Assembly (NCBI GenBank): GCA_030549335.1
Contig: CM060195.1
Span: 49,199,975 to 49,263,974, forward strand
From: Pontederia crassipes
Lineage: Eukaryota; Streptophyta; Magnoliopsida; Commelinales; Pontederiaceae
DNA length: 64,000 nt
Direction of reading: 5' to 3'
The notes under the pieces were generated by a model, which saw only the letters and a list, made by a program, of their open reading frames with translations, made no database searches and was not told where the DNA came from. This document shows, piece after piece, positions 11,468-22,704 of this stretch (position 1 is its first letter; each line of letters opens with the position of its first letter). A program made the position numbers and the translations under genes.

Positions 11468-13784
11468 TGCAATGCTCCCAAATCGATCAACGCCATGTGG
11501 CAAAGATCAACCTAAAGATGCTACAAACTCTATGTCTTTGACCATTATCTTGACCAAAATGCGGTCAAGAATACAAACACGTCAACAATAAAATAAAAAA
11601 GGAAATAAAGAATGAATAACTAGCGGAAGTTGAAAAGTTATTACATAATCTCTAAGTATAATAATCAGAAATACATCAGAGTTTTTAATTGCGGAAAGAA
11701 ATAAATTAGATAACTAGGTCCTTTGGTTCATGTGCCATCTCATCACCTGAGCTATGTCGCAGCACACCAACTCAACACCGTCACCTAGCCCTGTGAAAAT
11801 CAAACACAGGGGAGGAGGTCCTCCCGTAAGCTTTACAGCCTAGTGGGAAATCAGTAAGAGCATACAATGCATAACTTTAGATGGAATAAATCAGAAGTGA
11901 TAACATAACGTATCTAAGACAGAAATGGAGCATGGAGTCATCAAAGTGATAAGAGTCAGTAAATAACAATAAACAGTAAGATCATGATGATACATGATAA
12001 ACTTTAGATCAATATATGTAATCTTATTAATCGTGACAGAAATCATAATAATACTTTACTTGATATAATGTTTACATTACTTGAACATGCTTCTTACTAT
12101 TGAACAATACCTATAAATCATGTAACTTTAGGTGCCTTTAATTTATTAGGGTTTGTCGAGTAAAACAATACAGCCACGTGTGGGTCAATGAGTGATCAAA
12201 TCATGACCAAGGGAGCGACCCTTATCTTGAGGCACTTGACATAGGCTGACGACCCATTATTCATCTTCTATCTTCAGTTATTAATCACTTTAGCATCTTG
12301 CCATTTCTTATTCATCATACAATGGGAATAATTGGATCAATAGAAGGGTAAATCGGTAAGAGGATTCATATTGTAAAATGAGAAGGGATCTCAATGAAAT
12401 CATGTCTTTAATTCAATCAAAATCATGATTTAATATAAGGAAAGCAAACAATATCCAGATTAAAATCAAGGATTAATAATAAACCAAATAAGGGTTCCTG
12501 GTCCGGGGTCGGTCGACCGATTTTGTGGTTTGATCGATCGGTATGTAGCATGGCACAGTCGTGACAAAGGAGTGGCACGATCTGAATCGACCGTGCCGGT
12601 CTTCTATGGGAATGGAGCTTGGCACGGGTGTGCTCGTAAGGAGTCACAAGCGTGCTTGGGCATGAGGTTGATCGACAGATCTAGTGGGCCAGTCAACCGG
12701 GTTTATATTTAGTGCCTAGGTGTGAGGGCGGATGACCAATTCAGTGAATCGATCGATCGGATTTATGGTTGAATTTATTCAGCTGCACGGGCATACCGAA
12801 GGATGGCACAGTCGTGTTGGCTAAGTGCACATGTGTGTTGTCGGTGGCACGAGCATACCTAAGGGATGGCATAGTCGTGTTGGCTAAGTGCACAAGTGTG
12901 TCGGCGGTGGCACAGTTGTGAGGAAAGGATCACGACCGTGACGATAGGGCTTTACCGCCCATTTCAATACGAATCTAGGATCCTTAGAAATCTGGGCCGA
13001 TTTCTACATAAATCAAAATATCGAGTTTTTCTTACAATTCCTTAAGCACAAATCGAATGATCGAACTATCATTTATATAACAAGAAGCATAGCAGATCAA
13101 ACACAATAGGATCTAGATTCTACATACAATCAATCATACAAAGACGCAACCAATTAAATAGATCAAACAATAGATTCTTCATCATGTTTTCTTTCTCTTA
13201 ATCTTTCACACGATGTACGTAATTAGATCATAATCAAGTCTTGAAGAAAGGGCTATCTATAGTTATGCAAGGTGATTTTGATTCACTCACTTGGTTTTCA
13301 TGTCTGTCCTCACTTGCTGTGTCAAGATCTCCAACATGTCCTCCTTGCTCCCCCTCCTCTGACCGGTCACCTCTTACAGATGTGAGGATTTTCAGCGTAG
13401 GTAAGGGGCAAGATCAAACCCAAAAAGATTCGTGATGAAGAGAAAAGAGAGATCCTTAAATCCTTAGGTAGAATGTTGAAGACGTAGGATAGCTATAGGA
13501 TTTGAACATGTGCTAAACAATGGTGGAAGGAGCTATAAATTTTTTAGATCTATTCTGGTTTTTCTCTTCTGGCTGTCGGTGAGAAATTGGTGATGATTGA
13601 GGAAGTAGTGGATAGATTTGGGATTTGATTCCCTTATTAATTTCCCCTAATCATAATCCCCTTTTTATTCTCCCTTAATTTCTACCGACTTCCATTCCTC
13701 CCACTACAGCTCGTGTCATGCCAAGTCTTTTGATCATTTCATAATTTAATTTATTTATTGATATATATTTTTTCGGGTGTTACA
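11468..13784 (-). repeat. 3' LTR of the Tekay-type Ty3/gypsy element
   Basis: On the minus strand the LTR starts TGTAACACCCG (at 13784) and ends at about 11468 with GGGAGCATTGCA. A polypurine tract lies immediately inside at 13785-13798 (minus AAGGGGGTAATGA). A 5-bp flank TACTC (11463-11467) approximates TACTA at the other end (22128-22132). It is homologous to 21110-22127, but the two are well diverged, so the insertion is old. Confidence 0.75.
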
Positions 13785-16700
13785 TCATTACCCCCTTAAA
13801 AAAATTCGTCCTCAAATTTTGCACTAAGTAGAGGTCTTACCGAAGAGATGTGAAAACTCTTGGCGCGTTTCTGACTGACTCAAGCTCCCACGTTGCCTCA
13901 TTGTCGTGGTCGAACGTCAAGCTACTCTGACTATAGGTACATCTTTGTTCTTTTATCATTGCACCTTTCACTCTACGATATGCATTAGATACTCTGCAAA
14001 GGTCAAGTTTGTAGCTAAATTTGGCGCTTCTATTCGGATAACATTTGTGGCATCGTGCTTGCACTTTTTGAGCAAAGATATATAGAATACATTATGCACT
14101 CTCCCATAAGAAGGGGTAGAGTCGATCTGCATGTTGCCTCGCCTACCAACTTCAGTATCTCAAAGGGACTCACATAATGATGAATGCGCTTTCCTCGCTT
14201 GCTAAACCTCATGACCCCTTTTATATGGGATACCTTCATTAGAATCTGATCACCAACTTGGAAAATTTGCTCTCGTCTTCCCTTATCAGCATAGCTCTTC
14301 TTTCTGCCCTGTACCGTCTTCATTATCTGCTTAATCAATTCGACCTTTTCAGCATACTCCACTGCCTCTTTCACCTCTTCCTTGCTCATGATCTTTTCTT
14401 CACCTACTTCACCTTAGTGGGCATGTGAATGACAAGGTCGACCATACAAAGCTTTGTAGGGCACCATACCGATGCACGAATGGTAACTGTTATTATAAGT
14501 AAATTCAATCAAATGAATATGCCTATCTCAGTTGCCCTGCCAATCTAAAGTCCGTAACATGTCCTCTAACGTCTGGATGGTCCTCTCATACTGCATGTTT
14601 GTCTGAGGGTGGAACAATGTGTTGTAACTAAGTCTCGTGCCAAAAGACTGCTACATACTCCTCCAGAATCTAGCGGTGAACCTGAGGTCTCGATCAGACA
14701 CAATAGATATTGGAATGTCATATAGTCTGACCACATCTCTCACATATAAGTCCAGCAAGCTCTCCACATACTGCTTTCATCAAATGTGGATGAAGTGTGC
14801 TGCTTTTGTGAATCGATCCACGACTACTCATATCACATCATGACCCTTCTTAGACCTAGGAAGATTGGCCACAAAGTCCATGATATTATACCACTTTCAC
14901 CGAGGGATCTCTAAAGGTTTCAGCTTGCCATAAGGTCTCTGTTATCTTCACCTGCTGACATACTAGGCATCGAAATACATAAGGTACTTCCGGTGTGGAT
15001 AGCGAACTCCGACTTGTGACACTTATCCGTCTGTTGGCTCATTCTGATACCTCTTTAGTACTTTCTGATCCTCTGAATCTATCTTCTAAGCAATTATGAT
15101 TCTGTCAATCAGGTTGGGCCTCATATGGTGCATCATCCATAGAGCTCCATTCCTGTCAAGTCTTGGACACCACTGATCAATCTCGTACATCATCTCGTAC
15201 ACTGATGTAGGCTAGTGAGCCTTCCCACTTCCTACTCGATGCGTTCGCAACTGAATTTACTTTATTAGGGTGGTAATTAATAGCAAATTTGTAGTCCTTC
15301 AAGAACTCTATCCATCGACGCTGTCTCATGTTAAGGTCATTTTGGTCAAAAATATACTTGAGGCTCTTGTGATAGGTGAAGATCTTGAATGTCTCTCCAT
15401 ATACATATTGCCTTTAGATCCTCAGTGCAAAGACTACTGCCACCAACTCTATATCATGTGTGGGGTGGTTAACCTCATGCTTCTTCAGCTATCGTGAAAC
15501 ATAGGCCACTACCTTGCCATCAGTACACATCCTAAGCCCGTCCCACATGCATCGTTGTAAACCACGTATCCTCCACTGCCTATCAAACGGTCCTTCAGTG
15601 TTTGAAAGCTCTGCTCACACTTATATAAATTTCTCGAACTTCTTGCGAGGTTCATGAGTGGTGCTGCAATTTTAGAGAGGTCTATGATAAACCTCTGGTA
15701 ATAACATGCTAAATCGGGAAAACTACAAATCTCGGATGTATTCTTCGGCCTTGCCAAGTTAGTCACTGCCTCTACTTTCGTCGGGTCCACTGAAATAATG
15801 TTCTTAGATATTATATGTTCAGAAAACATGATTTCCTTTAATTAGAACTCACACTTTGAGAACTTGTCGTAGAGCTTGTGCTGTCTCAAGATCTCTAACA
15901 CTATTTTGAGATATTCTCGGTGTTGCTCTGGTCTGGACGAGTAAATAAGGATGTCATCTATAAACATGACGATGAATTGATCCAGATATGGCCGAAAGAC
16001 CTTGTTCATTCATAAACGCTGCGGGAGCCTTTATCAGTCCAAACGACATGACTAAAAACTTGTAATGACCATACCTCGATCGAAAAGCTATTTTTGATAT
16101 ATCCTCCTCAGCAACCCTCAACTGATGGTAACCATTACGTAGGTCAATTTAGGAAAACACCGACGCCTTGATAGCTGATCAAAGAGGTCATCAACGTGAG
16201 GCAAGGGGTACTTATTCTTCACCGTCACTTTATTGATGCAGAGCCGCATTAAGTCATCCTTCTTCTTAACAAATAGGACTAGTACGCCCCAAGGTGAGAT
16301 GTTCGGTCGAATAAAGTCTTTATCTAGTAGCTCATGTATCTGCTTCTTTAGCTCGTGCATCTCTGCGGGTGCCATACGGTAAGGAGCCTTGGAGATGGAT
16401 GTTGTCCCTAGCATGAGCTCTATCTTGAAATTTATTTCGCACTTCGACGGTAGTCCTATAGTATCCCTCGGAACACGTTTGGAAACTCACGCACCACATA
16501 TATTTGTTGAAGCTCTGTGACTGGTGAATTCGTCTTAACGACGCTTGCTAAATACCCACAACATTCCTTCTGAAATAGTTTCTATGCGTTCATTGCTAAG
16601 ATAATCACTTTCTTACTTTTCGATGGAGTGCCTCTGATAACTAGCTTGGGCTTGTACTGTGCACCTATGATAATTTTCTTCTACTTACAATGCAAGGTTG

Positions 16701-18300
16701 CGTCATGGTATGACACCAGTCTATCCCGAGAATGACATCTAATCCACCATCGGAATGATAATGAGATTTGTAGAAAAATTCTTCTTTTCTATAGTGACTG
16801 GTACATTCAGGATGTACCTGACAGTTTGAAGAGCACCCATAGGAGTACTCATCCTCATAGCATGTGACATTTGCTATAGAGGCATACTAAGATCTTGGGC
16901 ACACGACTCAAAAATAAACGAGTGTGTGGCCCCGAGTCAAATAAAATAATAGTCGGTATGTCAACATTGGGAAGGGTACCACAAATGACATCATTCTCAT
17001 TAAGCACTGCATTGGCCTCTAGGTTGTGCACACGGCCCTGCATAACAGGATTGGCGTCTCCTGCGCCCCGATTCTCTCGGCCTTCTCTAGCGAACTAAGG
17101 GCAGTTTCGGACGAAGTGCCCGAACTGTCCACACTGAATGCATGAGTCGTTCCTTCTGCGATACTCTCCGTCGTGATAACAACCACAGTGAGCTAAAAGG
17201 GCCTCTATTGTGGTGCTTGTGGCTGGCGCGGTGGTGGTAGCAACCGTCTCAATGGCTATTACACCAAACTTCATGTTAGTCACTACATTTTTAACATACT
17301 TTAAATGACTAATATGTTTGCAATATTACTTGAGGCTACAATGGCGCAGGACGTGGTTGTGCCTGGGCATGACGAGGAGCCTCCCTCTATGGTTAGGGCC
17401 TATGGCGATGATCATCCTTCTTGAACGATTGACGATCGTCTATTCGAGGCCAGTGCTGCTCTATTGGCCTGACTGAAGCTTTGCCCTTGCATTCAACTTG
17501 GTCCTTCTTCATACAAGTAGCCAATCTCACTACTTTCTCCAAGGTCTCATAGTTTCCTATCAAAACTTCTGTCTTCAGTGCCTGTTGCAACCCGTTTATA
17601 AACCTATTGGCTCTGGCTCATCCTTCGAATGGCATCAGGCAGTACTACTCCAGTAAGATAAACTGGGTGTGGTAGTCTGCCACTATCATGGTTCTCTTCT
17701 GTAGCTGCAAGAACTCCACTTGTTTGTCAATTTTCTCGTGCTCAGGTGTGTAGCGAACCCAAAACGCTTTCATGAACTCAGACCAAAATATCTCTTCTTC
17801 TTCTAGTCCTCTAAACCCAGTGGCTCATGTAGTATTCCACCATCCCATAGCGATATCAGTAAGCATATGAGTGGCATACATAATCTTATGCACGTTAGTG
17901 CACCTCATCAACTTGAAGATGCGGTACAGGGTCTTTATCCACTATTTTTCCTTGTCATCATAATGTGACAGATGCAACTTCAAGAATGCTTGAATAGTAT
18001 CCTTGGAAGCCTCATGTCATGCTCCCCGTGTGCGACGTTTAGGCGCCGGCTGACTGCCTCCAGTCTAACTACCCTCAGGTGGGGGAGTCTCATCATAGTA
18101 CTCATCCTGCGACTACGCTCTCGCACCACAGCCTCGTCCTCGTCCGTGGCTTAAAGTATGAACTCGGCCACCAACCGCGTCCGCGACCTTGCCGGGCTAA
18201 GGTATAAGAGCAATCTGGGACGACCTAGCCTCCCACTCCTGAACCATCTTTGATCATTTCGACATACTTATCCTTTAATCATAAAAGAAATCATACATCG
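13785..18300 (-). pseudogene. Ty3/gypsy (Tekay/Del-like chromovirus) gag-pol, decayed
   Basis: Coding order on the minus strand fits Ty3/gypsy. Gag is at about 18250-17300 and its knuckle CIQCGQFGHFVRNCP ends at 17098. The aspartic protease site ILFDSG is at about 16938. RT N-terminal sequence [20 protein letters not shown] is at about 16385-16330 and the catalytic FIDDILIYS at 15953-15964 and below. RNase H-like YNDACGTGLGCVLM is at about 15555. The integrase C-terminal region KSYADKGRR with FQVGDQILMKVS is at about 14215-14290. A chromodomain-like end HDNEATWELES is near 13890-13920. The post-integrase chromodomain and the leader-like LTR start place it among chromoviruses. Frequent stops and frameshifts break every module, so it cannot be autonomous. 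Confidence 0.85.
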
Positions 18301-18315
18301 ATAATCAATACAATT

Positions 18316-18411
18316 GTAGTAATTTTTCATTTTTTGATTAACAATCGAAAGATGGTCGAAAGAAAAAATCTCTATTTGATGGGGTTTCTTCCTATACCTA
18401 TGAATTCCATT
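18316..18411 (+). other. ycf2: Plastid ycf2 fragment (nuclear insertion of plastid DNA)
   Basis: An open frame here reads [17 protein letters not shown] followed by LPIPMNSI, which matches a stretch near the N-terminus of plastid Ycf2. The similarity is at DNA level too (AATTCCATTG etc.). It sits exactly where decayed gypsy gag DNA meets copia gag DNA, and ends abruptly on the right. It is a short NUPT, not a gene. The left limit is soft. Confidence 0.75.
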
Positions 18412-18652
18412 GAGGAGGAAGGGATAAGGATTTACCCGGTGTGAGATAGCACACCTTTTTTGTCCTTCCTTTACTTTAATTTAGAAAGCTTTTTTAGATT
18501 ACCCTTATTTATGTTTATATCTTGGATTGAGTAGGCTACCATGAGACAAAAAAATCTTCTTTTTAAAGAGATTCGATTTGGATTTATTAGTGACGGTATT
18601 GATATTGATGAGAAATATTTTTTTATAAGAGAGGAAAGTTCTTTCTTCACAT

Positions 18653-19420
18653 CTAAAGAAATGTTTCCTTCGGAGGAGCTTCATAATTTGAATTTGAAGG
18701 GCTAAAACTTACCTCATCGTTGTGTGACATTAAGAATAGGTATGATTCATCACTAAAAGAGCTTGATAATTCACTTGTTTCACTTGACTTTTCATATTTT
18801 TTTTTCTTTTTCCCTTTTTGAGATGTCACTTCTTTATGTTGTTTGTATGATATTCTGGTTGGCTTCTCATTCTTCTCTTTCCTTTTTACCAATTTGAAAT
18901 ACTTATCTAATTTTCTTGTGTAGCATGCGAGTCTCTTTTCGTCCACCTGCTCTTCACTTGAGTCCTTTTTTTTGTTTTCAATGCCAATATTTTCTTCTTG
19001 TAGACTTTTACTTTTTTTTCTTCTTCGATTCTGATCTCATAAGTTAAGAGTGAACCAATAATATCATCAAAATTCAACTTGTTCAAATATTTTTCTTCAA
19101 TCACAGTCCTCTTTGTATGTCGTTTATAGGAGAGAGATCTAAGAAACTTTTTCACTTTTTGAGAGTTAGTTCTTGGTTCGTCTGAGAAGGCTAAATCATT
19201 CACAATATCAATGAACCAAACAATCATATCATTAATGGATTCATTTTCTAGTATTTTGAAGGGGTCATATTAATGATTTAAAATATTTAATCTAGATTCT
19301 TTAACTTTATCCATTCCTTCATAAGTAGTGATGCGTTTCTTCCAAATCTCAATTGCACTTTCACAACTAGAAATCTGATTAAATTTTGTTAAATCCAAAT
19401 CACAATAAAAAAATATTTTT
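18653..19420 (-). pseudogene. Ty1/copia gag (UBN2-type), partial
   Basis: On the minus strand the translation gives FNQISSCESAIEIWKKR, then YEGMDKVKESRLN, then KVKKFLRSLSYKRHTK and FDDIIGSLLTYEI. This is the standard order of plant copia gag (UBN2 domain). A Lys-rich and Ser-rich tail follows (18653-18946). Stops and frameshifts are present and no protease, integrase, RT or RNase H follows: the element breaks off by about 18460 at a scar with ycf2 and gypsy DNA. Its 5' LTR and primer-binding site lie just upstream at 19721-21109. Confidence 0.75.
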
Positions 19421-19720
19421 ATCTTTCCAATCTAGTTTTGAAAAATTTTTCTATCCTTCGTCGTGTTCTAAAGGTAATTTTTCATATAAATAATAATCTT
19501 TTCAACAATATCACATATGTTGATATCAATAGAACATATGTATGCTTAAATCCTTATTTTTTAATAAGCAAAATTTGATGCATTAAAGAGCGGAGGACGG
19601 CTAATTGATTGTTCTTCAGAAAAAACTAAATCTACTTTATGCCATGACTATAAAGATGATTAAATCTTAAAATAAGATGATTAAATCTTGAAACAAGATG
19701 ATTAAAAATCAAAACAAGAG

Positions 19721-19740
19721 CAACCTGCTTTGATATCAAT
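19721..19740 (-). other. Primer-binding site of the copia element
   Basis: The minus strand reads ATTGATATCAAAGCAGG directly after the LTR end, close to the initiator-Met tRNA complement TGGTATCAGAGC. Confidence 0.65.
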
Positions 19741-19891
19741 TGTAGAATCTCAAAGACGTCAAGAGGGGAGGGGGTGAATTAGTGTTTAAAATAAAAATTA
19801 TCGATTTCACAAAATATATCGCGAAAGTTTAAAATCGATTCAACAATATTTAAAACAACACAAATTAAATGCGATAAAAAACACAACATTA

Positions 19892-20100
19892 GTAACCAAG
19901 CAAGGCTGGCTCAGTTGGTTAGCAAGACTGAGCCCCAAGCATTCGCTGGGTGCTAGTAGCCCCAGGTTCGAACCTTGTAGTCGCCCCTTGTCTAGGGAAT
20001 TAACCTTCGTTGCTCTGTCTTTTCGACTCCGGATTAATCAAGTGTTAGTAGTCTTGGACACCGGATGCCTCCCGTAGACCCGGGCCGACATAAAAAAAAT
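19892..20100 (+). repeat. tRNA-derived SINE inside the copia LTR
   Basis: A-box-like TGGCTCAGTTGG (19907-19918) and a perfect B box GGTTCGAACCT (19965-19975) are spaced as in a tRNA-derived pol III promoter. The element ends in an A-rich tail (20092-20100). The direct repeat ACAACATTA (19883-19891 and 20101-20109) is the target duplication. Confidence 0.75.
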
Positions 20101-20542
20101 ACAACATTAAAAGGAGAGGGAGAAAGAAATCAAACATGATGAACACGATGGTTTGTTGATGAGGTTCAACCATTCCACCTTTTTTCGTTTTGAGAGGTAA
20201 GACACACTTCTCCTCGTAAGAAGTTAATATTTTCTCTCACTCAAGAGGTAAGATATGGAACCTCTTTTACAATGGAGCTCTCTTAATTTTCTGAACAATT
20301 GTTTCTCTCTTTTACACATCACGCTTACAAGAAGAGAAGAGAGAAAGAAGAAAAAAATAAAATGAACTTCAAGGAAATGATCTTTTTTTTTATAACTTGA
20401 AGTTTTTCTTCAATGCTTGAATGGATGCCTTTGTTTCTGACTTTGCCACTCCTTTTATAGGCTTGTATGTATGAAAATTTCGTCCAAAAACTTTTTCATA
20501 TTTTTTGCCTTAAAAAATAACTGTTATCATTCATGAGCTGTG

Positions 20543-20850
20543 GACCGGTCGACCACATTAATGAACCAATCGACCAGTCTATATGACTGTTGCGCTTATT
20601 TTCTCACTGACCACAACTGGCCGGTCGACCAGACTATCGATCAATCAGTCGACCGGTATAATCTTGACATTTTGATTTCCGCCCATTGAGTTGATCGGTC
20701 GATCGATGCATCGTTCGGTCTATCGGCCGATGTAGTCTCGACATAGATCTGGACAAATCATGCATTGACCGGTCGACCGGTATCTTTGATCGATCGACCG
20801 GACTGTCTCGATCGGGCTTCTTTGTTTCAACCGACAAGTTGACCGATCTG
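20543..20850. repeat. Array of CCGGTCGACCGG-type palindromes in the copia LTR
   Basis: Four exact GTCGAC cores and several one-base variants (ATCGACC, GTCGATC, GTTGACC) occur within about 310 bp of otherwise AT-rich LTR. Confidence 0.8.
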
Positions 20851-21109
20851 CACTCTTTTGAGCATAATTTTTTTCACAGTTATCCAAATTAGATAATCTT
20901 GAATTCAATAGATAGCTAATAGGATTCTCTACAACTTTATATTCATCATTCATACATAATCTAATAAGATGATAATCAATTATTTAATCAAAGTTTAGTG
21001 CATAAATTTGTCTCTTTTTAATTAAACTTCTTTAGCATTTAACTTTAACCTTTCGAGATTCCTATCATCAAAATATAGTTTTATAGAACATAAAAACTTT
21101 TCTCCAACA

Positions 21110-22127
21110 TGAGGATGGCCAGCCGATTCTGTGGGTCGGTCGATCGAGTTTATGGTTGAATTTATTCAGCTGTTACGGCATGGGCGTGCCTGTAGGATGA
21201 CACGATCATGCCGAAGGGATGGCACAGTCGTGTTGGCTAAATGCACAGGCGTGTCGACGGTAGCACGATGGTGGAGACAGTCACGATCGTGACTGCAGGG
21301 CTTTACCGTCAATTTCAATACGAATTCGAGTCATATCCTTAGAAATCCGGACCGAGTTTCTACATAAATCAAAATGCCGAGGTTTTCTACAATTCCTTAA
21401 GCACAAATTGAATGCAATTACAACAGATCGAACTATCGTTTATATAACAACAAGCATAGCATATCAAACACAATAGGTCCAGATTCTACATACAATCAAT
21501 CATATAAAGATGCAACCAATTAAATAGATCAAACAATAGATTCTTTATCATGCTTTCTTTCCCTTAATCTTTCACACGATATACGTAATCAGATCATAAT
21601 CAAGACTTGGAGAATGGGCTATATATAGTTATGCAAGGTAATTTTGGTTTTCGTGTCTGTCCTCACTTGCTATGCCGAGATCTCTATCGTTTGAGTCTTC
21701 CGTGTCCTCCTTTGGCCGGTCACCTCCTGTAGATGTGAGGATTTTCAGCGTAGGTAAGGGGCAAGATCGAACTCAAAAAGATTAGTATTGGAGAGAAAAA
21801 AGAGATCCTTAAATCCTTAGGTAGAATGTTGAGGACCTAGTCACGTAGGATAGCTATGGGATCTGAACATGTGCTAAACGATGGTGGAAGGAGTTGTAAA
21901 TTTTTCAAATTTGTTCTGGCTGCGGGTGAGAAATTGGTGATGAGTGAAGAAGTAGTGGACAGATTTGAGATTTGATTCCCTTTTTTATTTTCCCTAATCA
22001 TAATCCTCTTTTTATTCTTCCTTAATTTATGCCGACTTTCACTCCTCCCACTACAGCTCGTGTCACGTCAAGTCTTGTGACCGTTTCATAATTTAATTTA
22101 TTTATTGATATTTTTTCAGGTGTTACA
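21110..22127 (-). repeat. Truncated 5' LTR of the Tekay-type element
   Basis: Homologous to about 12721-13784 over its whole length, including the shared ATGGCACAGTCGTGTTGGCT and the terminal TGTTACA. The rest of the LTR, primer-binding site and leader are missing. The copia LTR begins at the break. Confidence 0.75.
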
Positions 22128-22132
22128 TACTA

Positions 22133-22566
22133 ACCACGCGCACCACCCCCCGGCGTATGTTCCTCAACGCCTCCCACTCCGGCCCTCCTCCTTTCGCCGT
22201 CTCTCCGCTCATGTTCCTAGCTCGCCTCTCCCTCCTCCCCCGATTGCTCCTCCCCTTTGTCGGCGCCCGTGCCACTGCGATCTCCTGCCTCCTTGCCGAC
22301 ATGCATCTGTTGCACCACGCCCACATCCGGATGTCTCGAAATCTGTCCGACGGCGAGCTGCGCCGAGTGTCCATCGGCGAGCCCACATCGGGGAAGGCGG
22401 CCTTAGTCTCCCCTTCCATAGACCCCGACCCTTGCCGTGCCATTGCCCACCCCTCGGCCGCCTCCCCTGCCCATCCGATCTTGACTGTCTGGTCCCCATT
22501 GGACGGTCCAAAAAATTGGAAGCAGTGTCCTCGCTCCCAACTTAATTTGGCAGCACCTCGTTAAAC
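22133..22566. other. Right arm of the MULE-like element with GC-rich cargo
   Basis: Very GC-rich, so four frames are open for 100-146 codons. None gives a recognisable domain or sensible composition (Pro/Arg/His-rich). The last 90 bp form the right inverted repeat. Captured genic DNA of unknown origin is likely. Confidence 0.5.
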
Positions 22567-22704
22567 CAAAACTTAATCATCCAAAAAAAAAAAGATTCAA
22601 AACTTAAAAGGTCACTCAAGAAACCACTCCCTCAACAAACCGGAAAAAAAACTACTTCCTTCCGTTCAGGCTTCTCGCCACATCGGAGGAACCGAGCAAG
22701 AACG

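Larger units (their letters stand above)
19741..21109 (-). repeat. 5' LTR of the copia element
   Basis: Begins TGTTGGAGAAAAG on the minus strand (at 21109) and ends ...GATTCTACA at 19741, with TG..CA termini. It contains a nested SINE (19892-20100) and an array of GGTCGACC-type motifs. It interrupts the gypsy 5' LTR at the position matching about 12721 in the 3' LTR. The GGGGAGGGGGTGAATTAG tract near its 3' end recalls Sirevirus-type LTRs, which is only an impression. Confidence 0.7.
11303..22566. mobile_element. MULE-like TIR element inserted in the F-box A promoter, enlarged by nested elements
   Basis: An 11-bp direct repeat CAAAACTTAAT (11292-11302, 22567-22577) brackets the insert, the length expected for Mutator-like elements. 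The ends are imperfect inverted repeats: TGGGAGCACCACGCTCCCAA, then TTGAACCGTC and TGATGGG on the left. On the right, read in reverse, TGGGAGCGAGGACACTG, then TTGGACCGTC and CAATGGGG, with about 20 extra terminal bases. GC-rich cargo remains on both arms (11370-11462 and 22133-22500), but I recognise no gene in it. No transposase is present. The 10.7 kb between is a Ty3/gypsy element with further insertions. Confidence 0.6.

Noticed and set aside
19907..19975. Possible tRNA gene (A and B boxes present)
   Set aside because: The region does not fold as a full cloverleaf from its sequence, continues into an A-tailed element and is flanked by a target duplication; it is a SINE.
22105..22564. Overlapping ORFs of 100-146 codons on both strands
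   Set aside because: GC-rich DNA opens all frames; Pro/Arg/His-rich products without domains, starting inside an LTR and ending in the MULE terminal repeat.
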